In this document: positions 1 through 11,849 of the stretch, piece by piece | How positions within the stretch are numbered: position 1 is the stretch's first letter | Layout: every line of letters begins with the position of its first letter | DNA from: Caprella mutica | Taxonomy: Eukaryota > Arthropoda > Malacostraca > Amphipoda > Caprellidae | Length of the DNA: 64,000 nucleotides | Direction of reading: 5' to 3' | Assembly (NCBI GenBank): GCA_947561585.1 | Contig: CANNZV010000270.1 | Location: 344,240 to 408,239, forward strand | Position numbers and translations under genes: made by a program | The notes under the pieces: generated by a model | Databases searched by the model: none | Told to the model about the DNA's origin: nothing | The model's input: only the letters and a program-made list of their open reading frames with translations

Positions 1-552
1 TGTTATATTTTTGTAAAAAAAATCATTAAAAAAAACATTTAACTATAAATTCCTTTATCAAATTAATAACTAACAAAAAAACAAACAATAATCATATTTC
101 TCTAATTATTATGTATGTACTAACTTAAATAACTGCAAGTAAATACTAAATATGAACCACATATTCGCAATACGAATACCTAAACATTCTTTGATTTCTT
201 TTAACTTGAATTCATTTACCATTTTCTATTTTACCGTTTAAATTAGTTCATTTTAAAGCACCTATTTTAGTTTCTAGAGCATTTTTCTCTCACGCTAACT
301 CAATTTCACGGCGTTTTACATATTTTTTCGCGTGATTATACACAGTCGTATGAACGTGGCCGTTATAGGAGCATCTGACCGGAAGTGGTCGGTCGGTGTA
401 AAGGACTAAAGGTTATCGCTGAGAAATGCAAAGAATTCATACAGTCGATATATCGTTTGGTGAAATCGAGGATATGGTAACGTAGTGCGGTAACCTATTT
501 AAACATAGCGACCAAAATTTCACTTTAAAGTCGTTTAGTACAACCATAAAGG

Positions 553-755
553 CCCGCTTCACACTTGCGTTTTTAACACCGCGGAAAAAAGCTCTTCTCA
601 AAATGTGTTTGTTCACCCTTGCGGTTTTTTCATCGCTGAATGAAAAATCTCATTAAATTTTTCCTTCAACGATAAAAAAAACGCAAGTGTATACACATTT
701 TAAGAAGAGCTTTTTTTCCCCGCGGTGTGTTAAAAAAACGCCAATGTGAAGCGGG
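553..755. repeat. Foldback (hairpin) element, family FB2
   Basis: An inverted repeat whose ends read CCCGCTTCACACTTGCG on the left and the complementary CGCCAATGTGAAGCGGG on the right. Inner arms also pair, including a segment around AAGCTCTTCT and its complement. No coding capacity. A related element occurs near 29959-30137. It is probably a non-autonomous palindromic transposon. Confidence 0.7.
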
Positions 756-756
756 T

Positions 757-1555
757 TTTAAGCCGTTTAGTATAACCTAATTGAATAGGGTCATACATAC
801 ATTTTACGGACCTTTGTACATACAATGTTAAAAACTTATATACACAAATTTAAATATATTAATATAAAAATATTATGTTTATAAAATTAGACTATTAACA
901 TTTTATTTTTTATCAATATATTAATTTACTAACTGGATTTTCATTTAACAAATTAACATGTAAAGTTGTAAACCAATACAACGTATATTTTATTTTGTAT
1001 TTTCTCATTAAAAAATAGTTTACTATCTAATTATTTAAGACATTAATTTTATATTTAATTTTATATTCCTATATTTATTTACTAACTGCCTTTTCATTTA
1101 GCAAGTAAACCAAATTAAAGTATTTCCCATTTTGTATTCTCTTTGGTATTTCTTCCCATCTATCACTTCACCTTTCTCGGTGTTGTTTTCATTCTTGTGG
1201 TTGTTTTGGTTACCCCGATGTACAGTCAAAGAAAAATATACCCGTACTATTTTCTTACAGTTTACTAATCTCGCATTTCTAAAAATGCATGTAGATATTT
1301 TATTATTGGTCTGGGTACACGATGACAAAGATTTGAAAATGGTAGGAAATTAGAAAACTGCTATTTGTGAAATTAACATAATGCTGAGACTCTTTTCTCC
1401 GATAGTACATATAGCTAATTAGGCATCTTCTGTTCACTGATTTATTGTTCTGAATATTCGAAAACTATTTGTACTATCATCTCAAATAGTGTTTTTAAAA
1501 TAAATGAATGAAGAAAATAGAGGACCTCCATTCAATATGTATGATACAGGCCATA
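757..1555. other. AT-rich intergenic stretch, nothing recognised
   Basis: Very AT-rich sequence. Short open frames exist on both strands near 1098-1353, but they overlap each other, have no splice context, and match no family I know. Confidence 0.4.
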
Positions 1556-1747
1556 GGGTAAGTTACGAATTATAGGTCGGTTTCACATCTTCGGTCATAT
1601 AAGAACGATATAATAATAATATTTAATTTTAATTGGTATCCATGATTCCTGAAGGTATCATGGATACCAATCAAGATTAAATAATTTACAATGAACGTTT
1701 TTTCTTACATGAACGAAGATGTGGAACTGACCGATAATTCGTAACTT
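1556..1747. mobile_element. MITE-1 copy (TA-flanked palindrome)
   Basis: The left end is TA followed by GGGTAAGTTACGAATTAT, and the right arm ends ATAATTCGTAACTT. The centre is a second palindrome (TTGGTATCCATGATTCCTG and its complement). The extreme right end has diverged. Confidence 0.8.
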
Positions 1748-1957
1748 GATGATATAATGTAACAATATCCAATATATTATCATACTACTAATTAGAGAAA
1801 AATTTCGAAATATATTAATAGCATATACAACACTTTAAATAGAGCATAGGAAGTCTGTTAACAAATAATTTTCTATAATTAATATGAAAGTTAAACAATA
1901 TAATTGGTGTTATTAATAAAAAGAGTATAGTTGGGTTAGGTATGAAGATTACAACTA

Positions 1958-2121
1958 GGGTAAGTTACGAATTATCGGTCAGTACTACATCTTCGGTCAT
2001 ATAAGAAAAAACAATATCAAAATTGTTATTATTACACAGTGCTAATTAATAATAATTTTTATATTGTTTTTTTCTTATATAACCGAAGATGTAGTACTGA
2101 CCGATAATTCGTAACTTACCC
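1958..2121. mobile_element. MITE-1 copy, near-perfect palindrome
   Basis: A reference copy of the family. It runs from GGGTAAGTTACGAATTATCG to the exact complement at the right end, with arms of about 70 bp. TA lies on both sides (1956-1957 and 2122-2123), as expected for a Tc1/mariner-type TA target duplication. Non-coding. Confidence 0.9.
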
Positions 2122-2865
2122 TAAATAGAACATTATTAGCTATTTTTTTTTCATTAAATGTTACCCCTATAGACGAATACCACGAATTATTTCGATAGCG
2201 TGGTATATTAATAAAAAATTAAGTTTTGAAAACCCTTAAAATTGAATTTTAGAAGTGTAAAAAACACTGAATTTGATAAACAAGTTAATTCTTTTTCAGC
2301 TCTATTTTGTAGTATAAAAACTATTATAAGGTGATGTGAAAGATATCATATTAATGAATTGAATATTAATTGATTATTTGCATCTCAACGTGAACTATAG
2401 CTTAATTAATTTAAGTTACCCGGTATATATAAATAACATATTTCCATTTTAATGTCATAGATTTCAAAAAATCCTAATTCATAATTCAATTGAATATCCC
2501 AATTTCCCAAATCACTATTTTCTTTAAACATATACAGTATACATTTTTTATATAATGAAATAGCTATACTGTTTATAAGGGTATCATGTTACCTGGCCTG
2601 CCTATATAATGATTAGGAATAGCTACCTGCCGTATATAATCCCATAGAATGGTATATAATCCCACTGAATGGCATAGGTTTCCTGGCATTATAAGCCATA
2701 GAATAGCTTTATTTATGTGAACCATGTACAGTCGGTATAGTGAGTGCAATGGTGTTCACTTTACAGTGACTGTACGTATGACGCCATACTACATTTAATT
2801 CTGATTAATAGGTATATATATTTGAAATTGTTAAATACATCTTTAAAAATTGTTAGATACAACTA
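2122..2865. other. AT-rich stretch before a minisatellite, nothing recognised
   Basis: No coding potential seen. A short motif with TATATAATCCCA is repeated two or three times near 2600-2670. Confidence 0.35.
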
Positions 2866-4080
2866 GGTATAAATGTTAGATGTATCTATAATTGTTAGAT
2901 ATATCTATAATTGTTAGATGTATCTATAATTGTTAGATGTATCTATAATTGTTAGATGTATCTATAATTGTTAGATGTATCTATAATTGTTAGATGTATC
3001 TATAATTGTTAGATGTATCTGTAATTGTTAGATGTATCTGTAATTGTTAGATGTATCTATAATTGTTAGATGTATCTATAATTGTTAGATGTATCTATAA
3101 TTGTTAGATATATCTATAATTGTTAGATATATCTATAATTGTTAGATATATCTATAATTGTTAGATATATCTATAATTGTTAGATATATCTATAATTGTT
3201 AGATATATCTATAATTGTTAGATATATCTATAATTGTTAGATATATCTATAATTGTTAGATATATCTATAATTGTTAGATATATCTATAATTGTTAGGTA
3301 TATCTGTAATTGTTAGGTATATCTGTAATTGTTAGATGTATCTGTAATTGTTAGGTATATCTGTAATTGTTAGGTATATCTGTAATTGTTAGATATATCT
3401 ATAATTGTTAGATATATCTATAATTGTTAGATATATCTATACATGTTAGATATATCTATACATGTTAGATATATCTATAATTGTTAGATATATCTATAAT
3501 TGTTAGATATATCTATAATTGTTAGATATATCTGTAATTGTTAGGTATATCTGTAATTGTTAGGTATATCTGTAATTGTTAGATATATCTGTAATTGTTA
3601 GGTATATCTGTAATTGTTAGGTATATCTGTAATTGTTAGGTATATCTGTAATTGTTAGGTATATCTGTAATTGTTAGGTATATCTGTAATTGTTAGGTAT
3701 ATCTGTAATTGTTAGGTATATCTGTAATTGTTAGATATATCTGTAATTGTTAGATATATCTATAATTGTTAGATATATCTATACATGTTAGATATATCTA
3801 TAATTGTTGGATATATCTATAATTGTTAGATATATCTATAATTGTTAGATATATCTATAATTGTTAGATGTATCTGTAATTGTTAGATGTATCTGTAATT
3901 GTTAGATGTATCTGTAATTGTTAGGTATATCTGTAATTGTTAGGTATATCTGTAATTGTTAGGTATATCTATAATTGTTAGATATATCTATAATTGTTAG
4001 GTATATCTGTAATTGTTAGGTATATCTGTAATTGTTAGGTATATCTATAATTGTTAGATATATCTATAATTGTTAGGTAT
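2866..4080. repeat. 19-bp minisatellite, about 60 copies
   Basis: Tandem array with unit TAATTGTTAGATATATCTA. Sub-variants (GATGTATCT, GGTATATCTG, ATACATGTT) occur in runs, indicating local re-amplification. It has no gene. Confidence 0.95.
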
Positions 4081-4373
4081 ATCTGGAATTTTTAGATGTA
4101 GCTATCTGGAATTTTTAGATGTAGCTATCTGGAATTTTTAGATGTAGCTATCTGGAATTTTTAGATGTAGCTATCTGGAATTTTTAGATGTAGCTATCTG
4201 GAATTTTTAGATGTAGCTATCTGGAATTTTTAGATGTAGCTATCTGGAATTTTTAGATGTAGCTATCTGGAATTTTTAGATGTAGCTATCTGGAATTTTT
4301 AGATGTAGCTATCTGGAATTTTTAGATGTAGCTATCTGGAATTTTTAGATGTAGCTATCTGGAATTTTCAGAT
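4081..4373. repeat. 23-bp minisatellite adjoining the 19-bp array
   Basis: About 12 near-identical copies of a 23-bp unit based on TGGAATTTTTAGATGTAGC. The unit looks like a diverged and extended version of the preceding 19-bp unit, so this is a homogenised daughter array. Confidence 0.95.
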
Positions 4374-4664
4374 ATATCTTTGAAAATTGTTATATGTTTC
4401 ATAGAAATTTATTCGATGTTTCTTCGAAAATTACTCCATATATCTAAAATTATTAAAGGTTTCTTAGAAAATTGTTAAATATATTTTTATTTCGGAAAAT
4501 TATTAGATATTATTTTGATAATCTTTATTTATATTTCCATTGTTATATCCTTAATTAATTGATTTAATTAATAAATTTATTAATGATGAATAGTGAATAG
4601 TTAGATTATATATAAATTTTTATATTATTAATAGTGGTTAGATATATCTTTATTTATCTACATA

Positions 4665-4800
4665 TAGCCCCCAGGGGCTCGATCCTGAAGCTGTCTGTGG
4701 TGAATGGAAGAGAAGGGGGGTGGCGTCCCTTGGGCCCCGAACTGTTGTAATTTGGATTATGGATTGTCTTTTTTCATTGTTACCATGTTTATCATTTTTT
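4665..4800. repeat. Dispersed retroposon-like repeat, head segment, copy 1
   Basis: Shares a long segment with 15905-15990, including GGCGTCCCTTGGGCCCCGAA/TAGCGTCCCTTGGGCCCCGAA and GGATTATGGATTGT. A GGCTCGATCC sequence near the left edge resembles a tRNA-type B box, which would suit a SINE. The SINE call is inference; dispersed repetition is directly seen. Confidence 0.5.
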
Positions 4801-4857
4801 TTAACGCTACTTGCAGTTTCAGAGGATAGCGCTAGGGTTAACCCAAGCAGCAAGCAT

Positions 4858-4936
4858 TATTCCTGGGATATTAAGGGAATAACCCTGGGAAGTAGAATAT
4901 ATTCCTGGAATATTCCCTTAATATCCCAGGAATAAA
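4858..4936. repeat. Perfect hairpin, about 26-bp arms
   Basis: TTATTCCTGGGATATTAAGG is followed about 25 bp later by its exact inverted complement (CCTTAATATCCCAGGAATAA). It may be a very short foldback element. Confidence 0.8.
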
Positions 4937-5039
4937 TCTTTGTTGCCAGGGTTATGCTCTTCAACTACGAGGTCTTAGATTTTGTGTTAGGTAGGCTCGT
5001 AGGCTTCATTTACTATCACCTCTTCATTTTCCTCTTCCA

Positions 5040-5265
5040 TCCGTGAGTGCAGCCACCGGTGCTTGTGTCACATTCCTCGGTAAGTGACTGCATTCATGGA
5101 GTAGCTTTTCTGCATCCATGAGCATTGTCACCGACGGTGTTAAGAGACTTTGTTCATGGAGCCACTTTCCTTTCTGACTGCTTCTTCCAGTCCCTTGTAT
5201 TTAATTTCCTCTTGACGTCAGCGATATGGCCTTTGATTCCGAAACAGACGTTAAACCCCTACTAA
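5040..5265. repeat. Dispersed retroposon-like repeat, tail segment, copy 1
   Basis: Homologous to 6088-6203 and 23938-24048. All share GCTTCTTCCAGTCCCTTGTA and end near CAGACGTTAAACCCC or a variant. A GACGTTAAACCCC-type end is seen in some invertebrate SINE-like elements. Orientation and full length are uncertain. Confidence 0.5.
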
Positions 5266-5411
5266 ATTAATTATCTATATATAACCAATAGTTATACCAT
5301 TATCATCAATCCGACTATACGTATAATGATCCTCTTTCCTATGCAATATATATATTATGCTAGAAGATATTAATGTTAGACAGCAATATATAATTATTTT
5401 TTTGTAAGGTA

Positions 5412-5572
5412 GGGTAAGTAACGAATTATCGGTCAGTACTACATCTTCGGTCATATAAGAAAAACAATGTAAAAATTGTTATTATTACACTGCGCTATCT
5501 AATAACAATTTTATATTGTTTTCTCTTATATGACCAAAGAAGTAGTACTGACCGATAATTCGTAACTTACCC
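5412..5572. mobile_element. MITE-1 copy, near-perfect palindrome
   Basis: Starts GGGTAAGTAACGAATTATCG and ends with the complement of the family end. TA flanks on both sides (5410-5411, 5573-5574). Arms are over 60 bp. Confidence 0.9.
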
Positions 5573-6087
5573 TATGTAAGATATAAAAATTATTTTGTTT
5601 ACTGCACTGACAACATAAAGTGCACATGAAATCCTTTTCGGTCGTTGCATTTTATCTATCAGAGATGAAGTGCAATGCACTTGTTTAAGATTCATGTTGG
5701 TACTTGGATGCACTTACACTAAGTACTAAATGCTGATACTGAAGTGTGTTGTTCAGTTCACAGAATCAATGTATATTTAAATATTGATATACAATTTATA
5801 TCAATAGAAAATATTAATATATAAGATATAACGTATAGATTATTTTTTTCCTTCGCAAAATTGTGGAAGGTTATTTTTTTATCGGCATTATTTATTCTTT
5901 AAATGATTCAGGCTAAATTGACCTTTACGTTCAAGGTATTTAGAGGTCACTTGAATTGTGACCTCTAAGGTCATTTTAACATGTCAACTTAATAAGTATG
6001 AATTATTTGTGTTGTATTCTCTGTTTTGGAATTAAAGTTATGATATAAATACGGTAGGGAAAACATTCAACTCTGAATTCTTTTTTT

Positions 6088-6203
6088 TTATGTGGCCACT
6101 TTCCTTTCTGACAGCTTCTTCCAGTCCCTTGTATTTATCTTCCTTTTGTCGTCAGCGATATGGCCTTTGGTTCCGAAGCAGACGTTAAACCCCGACTGAA
6201 TTA
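6088..6203. repeat. Dispersed retroposon-like repeat, tail segment, copy 2
   Basis: Matches 5150-5265 over about 110 bp, including CAGCGATATGGCCTTTG and AGCAGACGTTAAACCCC. Confidence 0.5.
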
Positions 6204-6305
6204 AACGTTCAATATCGTTCCAACTGAATGTGTTATACAATGTAGATTTAAAATATAGTTTATATAAATTTAACTCATTTATTTAGCTTTAGGGTACCTA
6301 TATTA

Positions 6306-6437
6306 AAGGTAAGTTACAAATTATCGGGCAGTTCCGCATTTTCGATTTTACCAAAAAACTCTAAATATCGAGTTAAAATGTCATATTTCTTATATGATCG
6401 AAGATGTGAAACTGTTCTATAATTAGTAACTCACCTT
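6306..6437. mobile_element. MITE-1 copy, diverged
   Basis: GGTAAGTTACAAATTATCG on the left and ATAATTAGTAACTCACC on the right preserve the family ends with substitutions. Confidence 0.7.
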
Positions 6438-6864
6438 ATAATAATTTCGAATTTATATTTATCTGAAAGTGAGCGTGTGAATCCCATTTTAAAGAGAAAA
6501 GTACCTTTTTTTTATTTATTTCGTGACAGACCACGAGTTTGAAAATACTTTAGCTATTTAGTTAAGGTTTTTACAATCATCCCAGTGACTTTTACAGCTT
6601 GGTACTATTATTCCAACAGTTTTTATAGCTTAGCTGTTATTCCAACAGTGTTTATAGCTTGGCTATTATTCCAACAGTGTTCCTAGATAAAAAATATGGT
6701 TATTTTTTACGGTGATACACTAGTTCTAATGGAAAAGAGGTAGAATTGTCTAGTCAGTAATTAACTCATGAGAAATATAATTTATTGAATTTAACTGAAT
6801 ATTTTTTCATATTTCTACCAAATCATTAAATATTAACACTGTAAATAAAGTGTTAAAGTGACTA

Positions 6865-7038
6865 GGGTAAATTTCGAGTTATCGGACGCTTCCACATTTT
6901 CGGACACGTAAGAAAATGTATATATAAAAATTATTATTTAACTTTTTTTAAAATTGGTATCCACCAATTTAAATGTCATATTATATTTTCCTTATATGAT
7001 CGAAGATGTGGAACTGTCCGATAACTCGAAACTTACCC
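6865..7038. mobile_element. MITE-1 copy
   Basis: Left end after TA is GGGTAAATTTCGAGTTATCG; right end is ATAACTCGAAACTTACCC. It belongs to a subfamily with CGAGTT in place of CGAATT. The right TA has mutated to TG. Confidence 0.8.
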
Positions 7039-7187
7039 TGGCTTAAATTTAACGAGGTTGTACCTAGTTTAGTTACTAGGTTGGATTTAACAGGGTACTT
7101 AAAGGTTGCGCAACTTTAGTGTTGTGTAAACATTTAGTCCGTTACTTGGGTTGCATGGGTTATGGTGGGGCCATAGAAGATTTAGTA

Positions 7188-7335
7188 GGGTAGGTTCCTA
7201 GTTATCGAACAGTCCCACATTTTCGATCATATAAATTATATCCAATTTGTTATAGGCCTAACTCTTTATTTTATTTATATAATTATTTCCTATTATCGAA
7301 AATGGAGAAGGGTGCGATAACTAGGCACTTACCCC
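7188..7335. mobile_element. MITE-1 copy, diverged
   Basis: Begins after TA with GGGTAGGTTCCTAGTTATCG and ends with the complementary CGATAACTAGGCACTTACC. Confidence 0.75.
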
Positions 7336-7479
7336 TGAAATAGACTTAAATAAAATATAACGTTCCCCAATCTGCGAAGATACCCCCCCCCCTCCCTACC
7401 CCACTAAAAAAATTCTCAAAATCTCCATAATTTGATTCATTAGCTCTCGTCAAACACATTATAGCACCAGGCTAATTTT

Positions 7480-7737
7480 TGCCTACATCCTGGTGCTGTT
7501 ATCAGCGCCTTATCAGTGGGCTATCTCAGCAACATTGTATTCCACTTCGAGACGCTATCCCGCCAACAGTTCTACGATGCCACAAACCTGATAGGAAAAA
7601 TGCAACCGATTTCTCGATGCGAAAAAAATGTACCTAGCAAGAATGCACGACCGACCCTTCTTGGGATAGTATTTAGAAAGTCTGGTTGTACTCTGTTGGT
7701 GTTTGGTAGTGTCTGGATGCACCAAATAAACAACTAG
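7480..7737 (+). pseudogene. Open fragment with weak TBP-like pattern
   Basis: An island richer in GC than its surroundings is open in one frame and ends at a TAG near 7735. The peptide has SNIVFHFETLSRQQF early and LLGIVFRKSGCTLLVFGS late. This spacing loosely recalls one half-repeat of a TATA-binding-protein fold (an N-[IM]-V strand, then a GLI[YF]R strand, then a LLIF.SGK strand). There is no ATG at the natural start, no obvious splice sites, and the sequence stops where the GK-x-[VL]-x-TGA strand would follow. It may be a decayed retrocopy or a chance match. The similarity is from memory of the family pattern, not from an alignment. Confidence 0.18.
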
Positions 7738-7738
7738 G

Positions 7739-8340
7739 CACTAAAAAATAATGTTTTTTTTATATTTAAAAAAATAATTGTACCTATTCTTTTCTATTGA
7801 TTTTTTTTTACATTAAATTTTTTTTAAATAAAAAATATTCAATTTATTTTAAATCCAAATTGAATTTTTTTTTCATTTTTAAATCTAATTATTCTTTATT
7901 TTTACAATATAATTAAAATATATTTATTAAGATTCTTCTCTTGTCATCAAAATTATCAATTTTCATTTTAAAACTCTTCATTTTCCTCTTCAATCCTTTC
8001 ATCCTTGATTCTTTTTTCATCCCAACTCTTAACCTGAGTAGCTTTTCTGCACTCACAAACAATCTCTAAGAAACTACACCAACTATTTCATTTGTGTATC
8101 TTTTTATATACCTTATCTCTATTTGTCTTCTTTTTCGAAGTCTCTTTTAAATAACTATTTCCCATATCAAACTATCAATATATGATGAAATAACAGTCAC
8201 TACCATTATAAATATATAGAGACATCTCACTCATTCATTGTTACCCGCATGCGTGAATTTAGTATATCTGTACCTATATTGGGTATGACATTTATCCATA
8301 GTATTGTTATTTATTGCGCAATGTATATATTGATATACTC
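7739..8340. other. AT-rich stretch, nothing recognised
   Basis: Contains long T and A runs. A segment around 7970-8060 (CTCTTCATTTTCCTCTTC) resembles part of the 5010-5110 dispersed repeat. No gene seen. Confidence 0.35.
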
Positions 8341-8613
8341 TACCAGTATGGTATATACCTCCTCATACCAGTATGGTATATACCTCCTCATACCAGTATG
8401 GTATATACCTCCTCATACCAGTATGGTATATACCTCCTCATACCAGTATGGTATATACCTCCTCATACCAGTATGGTATATACCTCCTCATACCAGTATG
8501 GTATATACCTCCTCATACCAGTATGGCATATACCTCTCTATACCAGTATGGCATACCTCTCTATACCAGTATGGCATACCTCTCCATACCAGTATGGCAT
8601 ACCTCTCCATACC
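8341..8613. repeat. 25-bp minisatellite, about 11 copies
   Basis: Unit is TACCAGTATGGTATATACCT plus CCTCA. The last few copies are shortened (GGCATACCTCTC). The period is not a multiple of three and contains no stop, so open frames here are artefacts of the repeat. Confidence 0.95.
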
Positions 8614-8868
8614 AGTCTCTTCTATGTCTTCCTTATTTTTTTCTCCTGAATCCTTAGAAGTGTCAGTCGTATCACATGTTTAACCCTTTGGCACCCTCTG
8701 TGTCGTTAGTTTGATTACTTCTAAGTAATTCACAATATTACATCATTTAATTAATTGCTACATCAACCATTTATGTTATTTTTACTATAAAAATATTATA
8801 TAAATAAAAATGTTTTTTGTACTGTATAAATTTAAATCACTGAAAATGAATTTCTTTCTCTTTTTCAG

Positions 8869-9341
8869 ATTGTTATTTTTAATCCTGCCTCTACGTGAGA
8901 TCAAACGTAGGAGTCTAAAAAGAAGGCAGCAAAGAGCTTCCACCGGTGGAAATGACGCTGTGACCTTTACCTCTCCCCCCACCCATCCCTCCATGTCTTC
9001 AATCACCCCCTCTCCCCCATACATGCCTCCACAAAACAGGGAGGTGAAACCTCTCCACCGCCAGGGTGGAGGAAATAAACACCCCCACCATCACACCCCC
9101 TCTCCCACCTCCTATCACAATCTCCACCACCCACATCATCACCAGCTTCCACCACACACACCCCACTCCACCTTGCAGTCCTCAGTGTCGTCCACTTCCA
9201 CCGGTAGAGGGGGAAGGGCTTCTTCCTCCAGTGGGGGAAATAGCAAATCCCATTTGATTGGGGGGAGGCTTAACTTATCGGCCCACTCCTCTAAAAATTC
9301 TGTTGGGGGAAATAGCGGATCTGTCAGTCCGGGCACCACTG
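8869..9341 (+). CDS. TMEM221-like gene, visible exon 1 (internal exon)
   Basis: A pyrimidine-rich acceptor (TTTCTTTCTCTTTTTCAG) precedes 8869 and a GTGAGA donor follows 9341. The frame encodes about 157 residues. It opens with a short hydrophobic run (LLFLILPL) followed by a basic stretch (REIKRRSLKRRQQR). A low-complexity region rich in Ser, Pro, His and Gly follows, with His clusters such as HPHHH and HHPHHHQ. The exon ends with one base of a split Gly codon, completed by exon 2. Alternatively translation could start inside at ATG 8846 if no splice is used, but the acceptor is strong and I prefer it. Base composition is clearly richer in C than the flanks, as expected for coding DNA here. 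Confidence 0.7.
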
Positions 9342-9602
9342 GTGAGATTTAAAAAATAAACTATTTAATATTTCTTGTAGGGGTTATCTCTATTATTGAA
9401 TAATATAAGTTAAATTAAATGTTAACATAAATTCAGTATCTATATGAAATTGAATAATATACATAAAATTGAATTAGATAGATGATTGGCATATATATAT
9501 AAAATTAAATTATTACTAACATCAAATTGATTAATTTAGATACTATACAAAATAAAACGCCATTTCCTTTTCCTAATTTCATGTTATTTTATCCATTTAC
9601 AG

Positions 9603-10185
9603 GTACAGGTACCCGTACCACTGGTCTAGACCAATCCCGTGACAATTCCCACCTAACAGATATCTCCCACATATCCCAACTAGCCCATAAAACCACCCCC
9701 ATCCCTCCACACCTACCCCACCCCTCCCTGCTCCTCCACCCCTCTTCCCTGACCCACCAAAGCAACACCAGCTCCTTAACCAACAACACACTAAACAGCC
9801 AACACAACTACGGACACAGCAATGGTGTGCTGCCAAACAAGTCCAACATCCTCCACACCTCCTCCATCCTCTCCCCCAAGTTCATCCACCAAGTACGGAG
9901 GACTAACAGCTCCTCCAAAGGTCTCCTACAGACCCTAGGCCTCCTCTGCCTCGTGTCCCTCCTCCTAGCCATCCTGGCGCTATACTTTCTCCTCAAACTG
10001 ACTCCTTCACCCAGTGACCACCGGGGGGTGCCTTCGGAGGAGTTTGGTAGGGATGTCATTCAGGATGTCACGCTAGCGATAGCGGCGCTAACGCTGTCGC
10101 TAAACCTCTTCTGCGTACTGGTGTGCGCCGCCCAGTTCATCTTCGCAATAAAACTCACAAAAGCGTCAGCAAACGGCGAGGATAG
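9603..10185 (+). CDS. TMEM221-like gene, visible exon 2 with TM1 and TM2
   Basis: The acceptor TCCATTTACAG is immediately followed by a second possible acceptor 6 bp downstream (GTACAG), so a two-residue NAGNAG-like variation is possible. The exon encodes about 194 residues: a Ser/Thr/His/Pro-rich linker, a basic lead-in (RRTNSSSKG), hydrophobic segment 1 (LLCLVSLLLAILALYFLL), a polar loop of about 25 residues, and hydrophobic segment 2 (AALTLSLNLFCVLVCAAQF). The donor AG|GTGAGT leaves two bases (AG) of an Arg codon, completed by the first base of exon 3. The donor itself is the first unit of the 23-bp tandem array that follows. Confidence 0.85.
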
Positions 10186-10960
10186 GTGAGTGATGCGTGT
10201 GAGGATTGGTGAGTGATGCGTGTGAGGATTGGTGAGTGATGTGTGTGAGGATTGGTGAGTGATGCGTGTGAGGATTGGTGAGTGATGCGTGTGAGGATTG
10301 GTGAGTGATGCGTGTGAGGATTGGTGAGTGATGCGTGTGAGGATTGGTGAGTGATGCGTGTGAGGATTGGTGAGTGATGCGTGTGAGGATTGGTGAGTGA
10401 TGTGTGTGAGGATTGGTGAGTGATGCGTGTGAGGATTGGTGAGTGATGCGTGTGAGGATTGGTGAGTGATGCGTGTGAGGATTAGTGAGTGATGATGCGT
10501 GTGGGGATTGATGAGTGATGTGTGTGAGGATTGGTGAGTGATGCGTGTGAGGATTGGTGAGTGATGCGTGTGAGGATTAGTGAGTGATGATGCGTGTGGG
10601 GATTGGTGAGTGATGATGCGTGTGGGGATTGGTGAGTGATGCGTGTTAGAATAGGTGAGTGATGCGTGTGAGGATTGTTGAGTGATGCGTGTGAGGATTG
10701 GTGAGTTATGCGTGTGAGGATAGGTGAGTGATGCGTGTGAGGATTTGTGAGTGATGCGTGTGAGGATTGGTGAGTGATGTGTGTGAGGTTTGGTGAGTGA
10801 TGCGTGTGAGTGATGTGTGTGATGCGTGTGAGGATTTGTGAGTGATGTGTGTGAGGATTGGTGAGTGACGCGTGTGAGGATTGGTGAGTGACGCGTGTGA
10901 GGATTGGTGAGTGATGTGTGTGAGGTTTGGTGAGTGACGCGTGTGAGGAATGGTGAGTGA
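10186..10960 (+). repeat. 23-bp minisatellite seeded at the exon 2 splice donor
   Basis: About 33 tandem units of roughly 23 bp, GGTGAGTGATGCGTGTGAGG plus ATT. The first unit is the exon-intron junction itself (GAGGATAG|GTGAGTGATG). Nearly every unit therefore carries GGTGAGT, a strong match to the U1-binding donor consensus. Some units are extended by 3 bp (GTGATGATGCG). It lies entirely within intron 2. Confidence 0.95.
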
Positions 10961-11849
10961 CAATTTTTTTTCTTATAATTCTGTGATTATTTTCGTTATT
11001 TTAACACTAGTTAATTTTAATCCTTTTTCAAATAGTAACTTAGATTTTTCTTGAAAATTCACATCAGCTAAATAATTGGTCCTATAAACATCTCTTTATT
11101 ATTTATCTTCATTCTATGTTATTTAGAATAACATGCAAATATTTTCTCTTTCCTCTTCGATCTAACAATCATCTTTTTATAGCTTCAAAATCATTGATTT
11201 TACAGTTAATGCCATTATACCCATTATATAAACCATTATATTTACAGTAACCGATGCAATTATTGACATTTTGAACCTTCTTTCCTCTCAACATTTTCTA
11301 CATTAAATAATAATATGAATTTATGAAAGATGCCAATCGTTTCTTTTAAATTGGTGACAAAATTCTTGAATTGAAATTATGGTTCTTATTCACTTCCATT
11401 TTATCAGTTATAAAGATATTTACTAATGTTATTTGAGGCATTTAAATATGGTATCCATGCTACTTGTATATATATATATGTATTCGTGCTACATTTTTTT
11501 TCAAATTTGCATCCGTGATACGCTTTGTACTTGTTTATTTCATTCAAATTTGTACACAAGCTACTCAATATATTTTAAATTTGTATCCGACCTACATTTT
11601 CTATTCAAATTTACATCCGTGCTACATTTCAAATTTCAAACTTGCACCCGTGCTACCATGCACTAAATTCTCTAATTTTAATATAGCAACACGAAAGCAA
11701 ACTCGGTTCAAAGGATGCAGAATTATCCTTTGTTTACCCCCCCCCCCCTGACAGGAAGCAGTGTGCCAGCAACAGTGGTTATTACCACAATTGAGATGTG
11801 GGTAAAGAGGCAGGTTCTAACCTTTACAGGCCCACTAAAGGTTATATTA
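10961..11849. other. Intronic stretch with a degenerate 30-bp repeat at 11452-11665
   Basis: Part of the 14-kb intron. Between 11452 and 11665 a degenerate unit of roughly 30 bp recurs, recognisable by ATCCGTGCTACAT and TCAAATTTG. A C-run lies near 11740. No gene seen. Confidence 0.5.

Noticed and set aside
2866..4373. CRISPR-like array
   Set aside because: Units are contiguous with no unique spacers, and the genome is eukaryotic. These are minisatellites.
8249..8683. Three overlapping open frames rich in Tyr, Ser and Ile
   Set aside because: Products of the 25-bp tandem array.
9139..10059. Minus-strand open frames over exons 1 and 2 of the membrane-protein gene
   Set aside because: Shadows of C-rich coding exons. 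The + strand has consistent splice phases.
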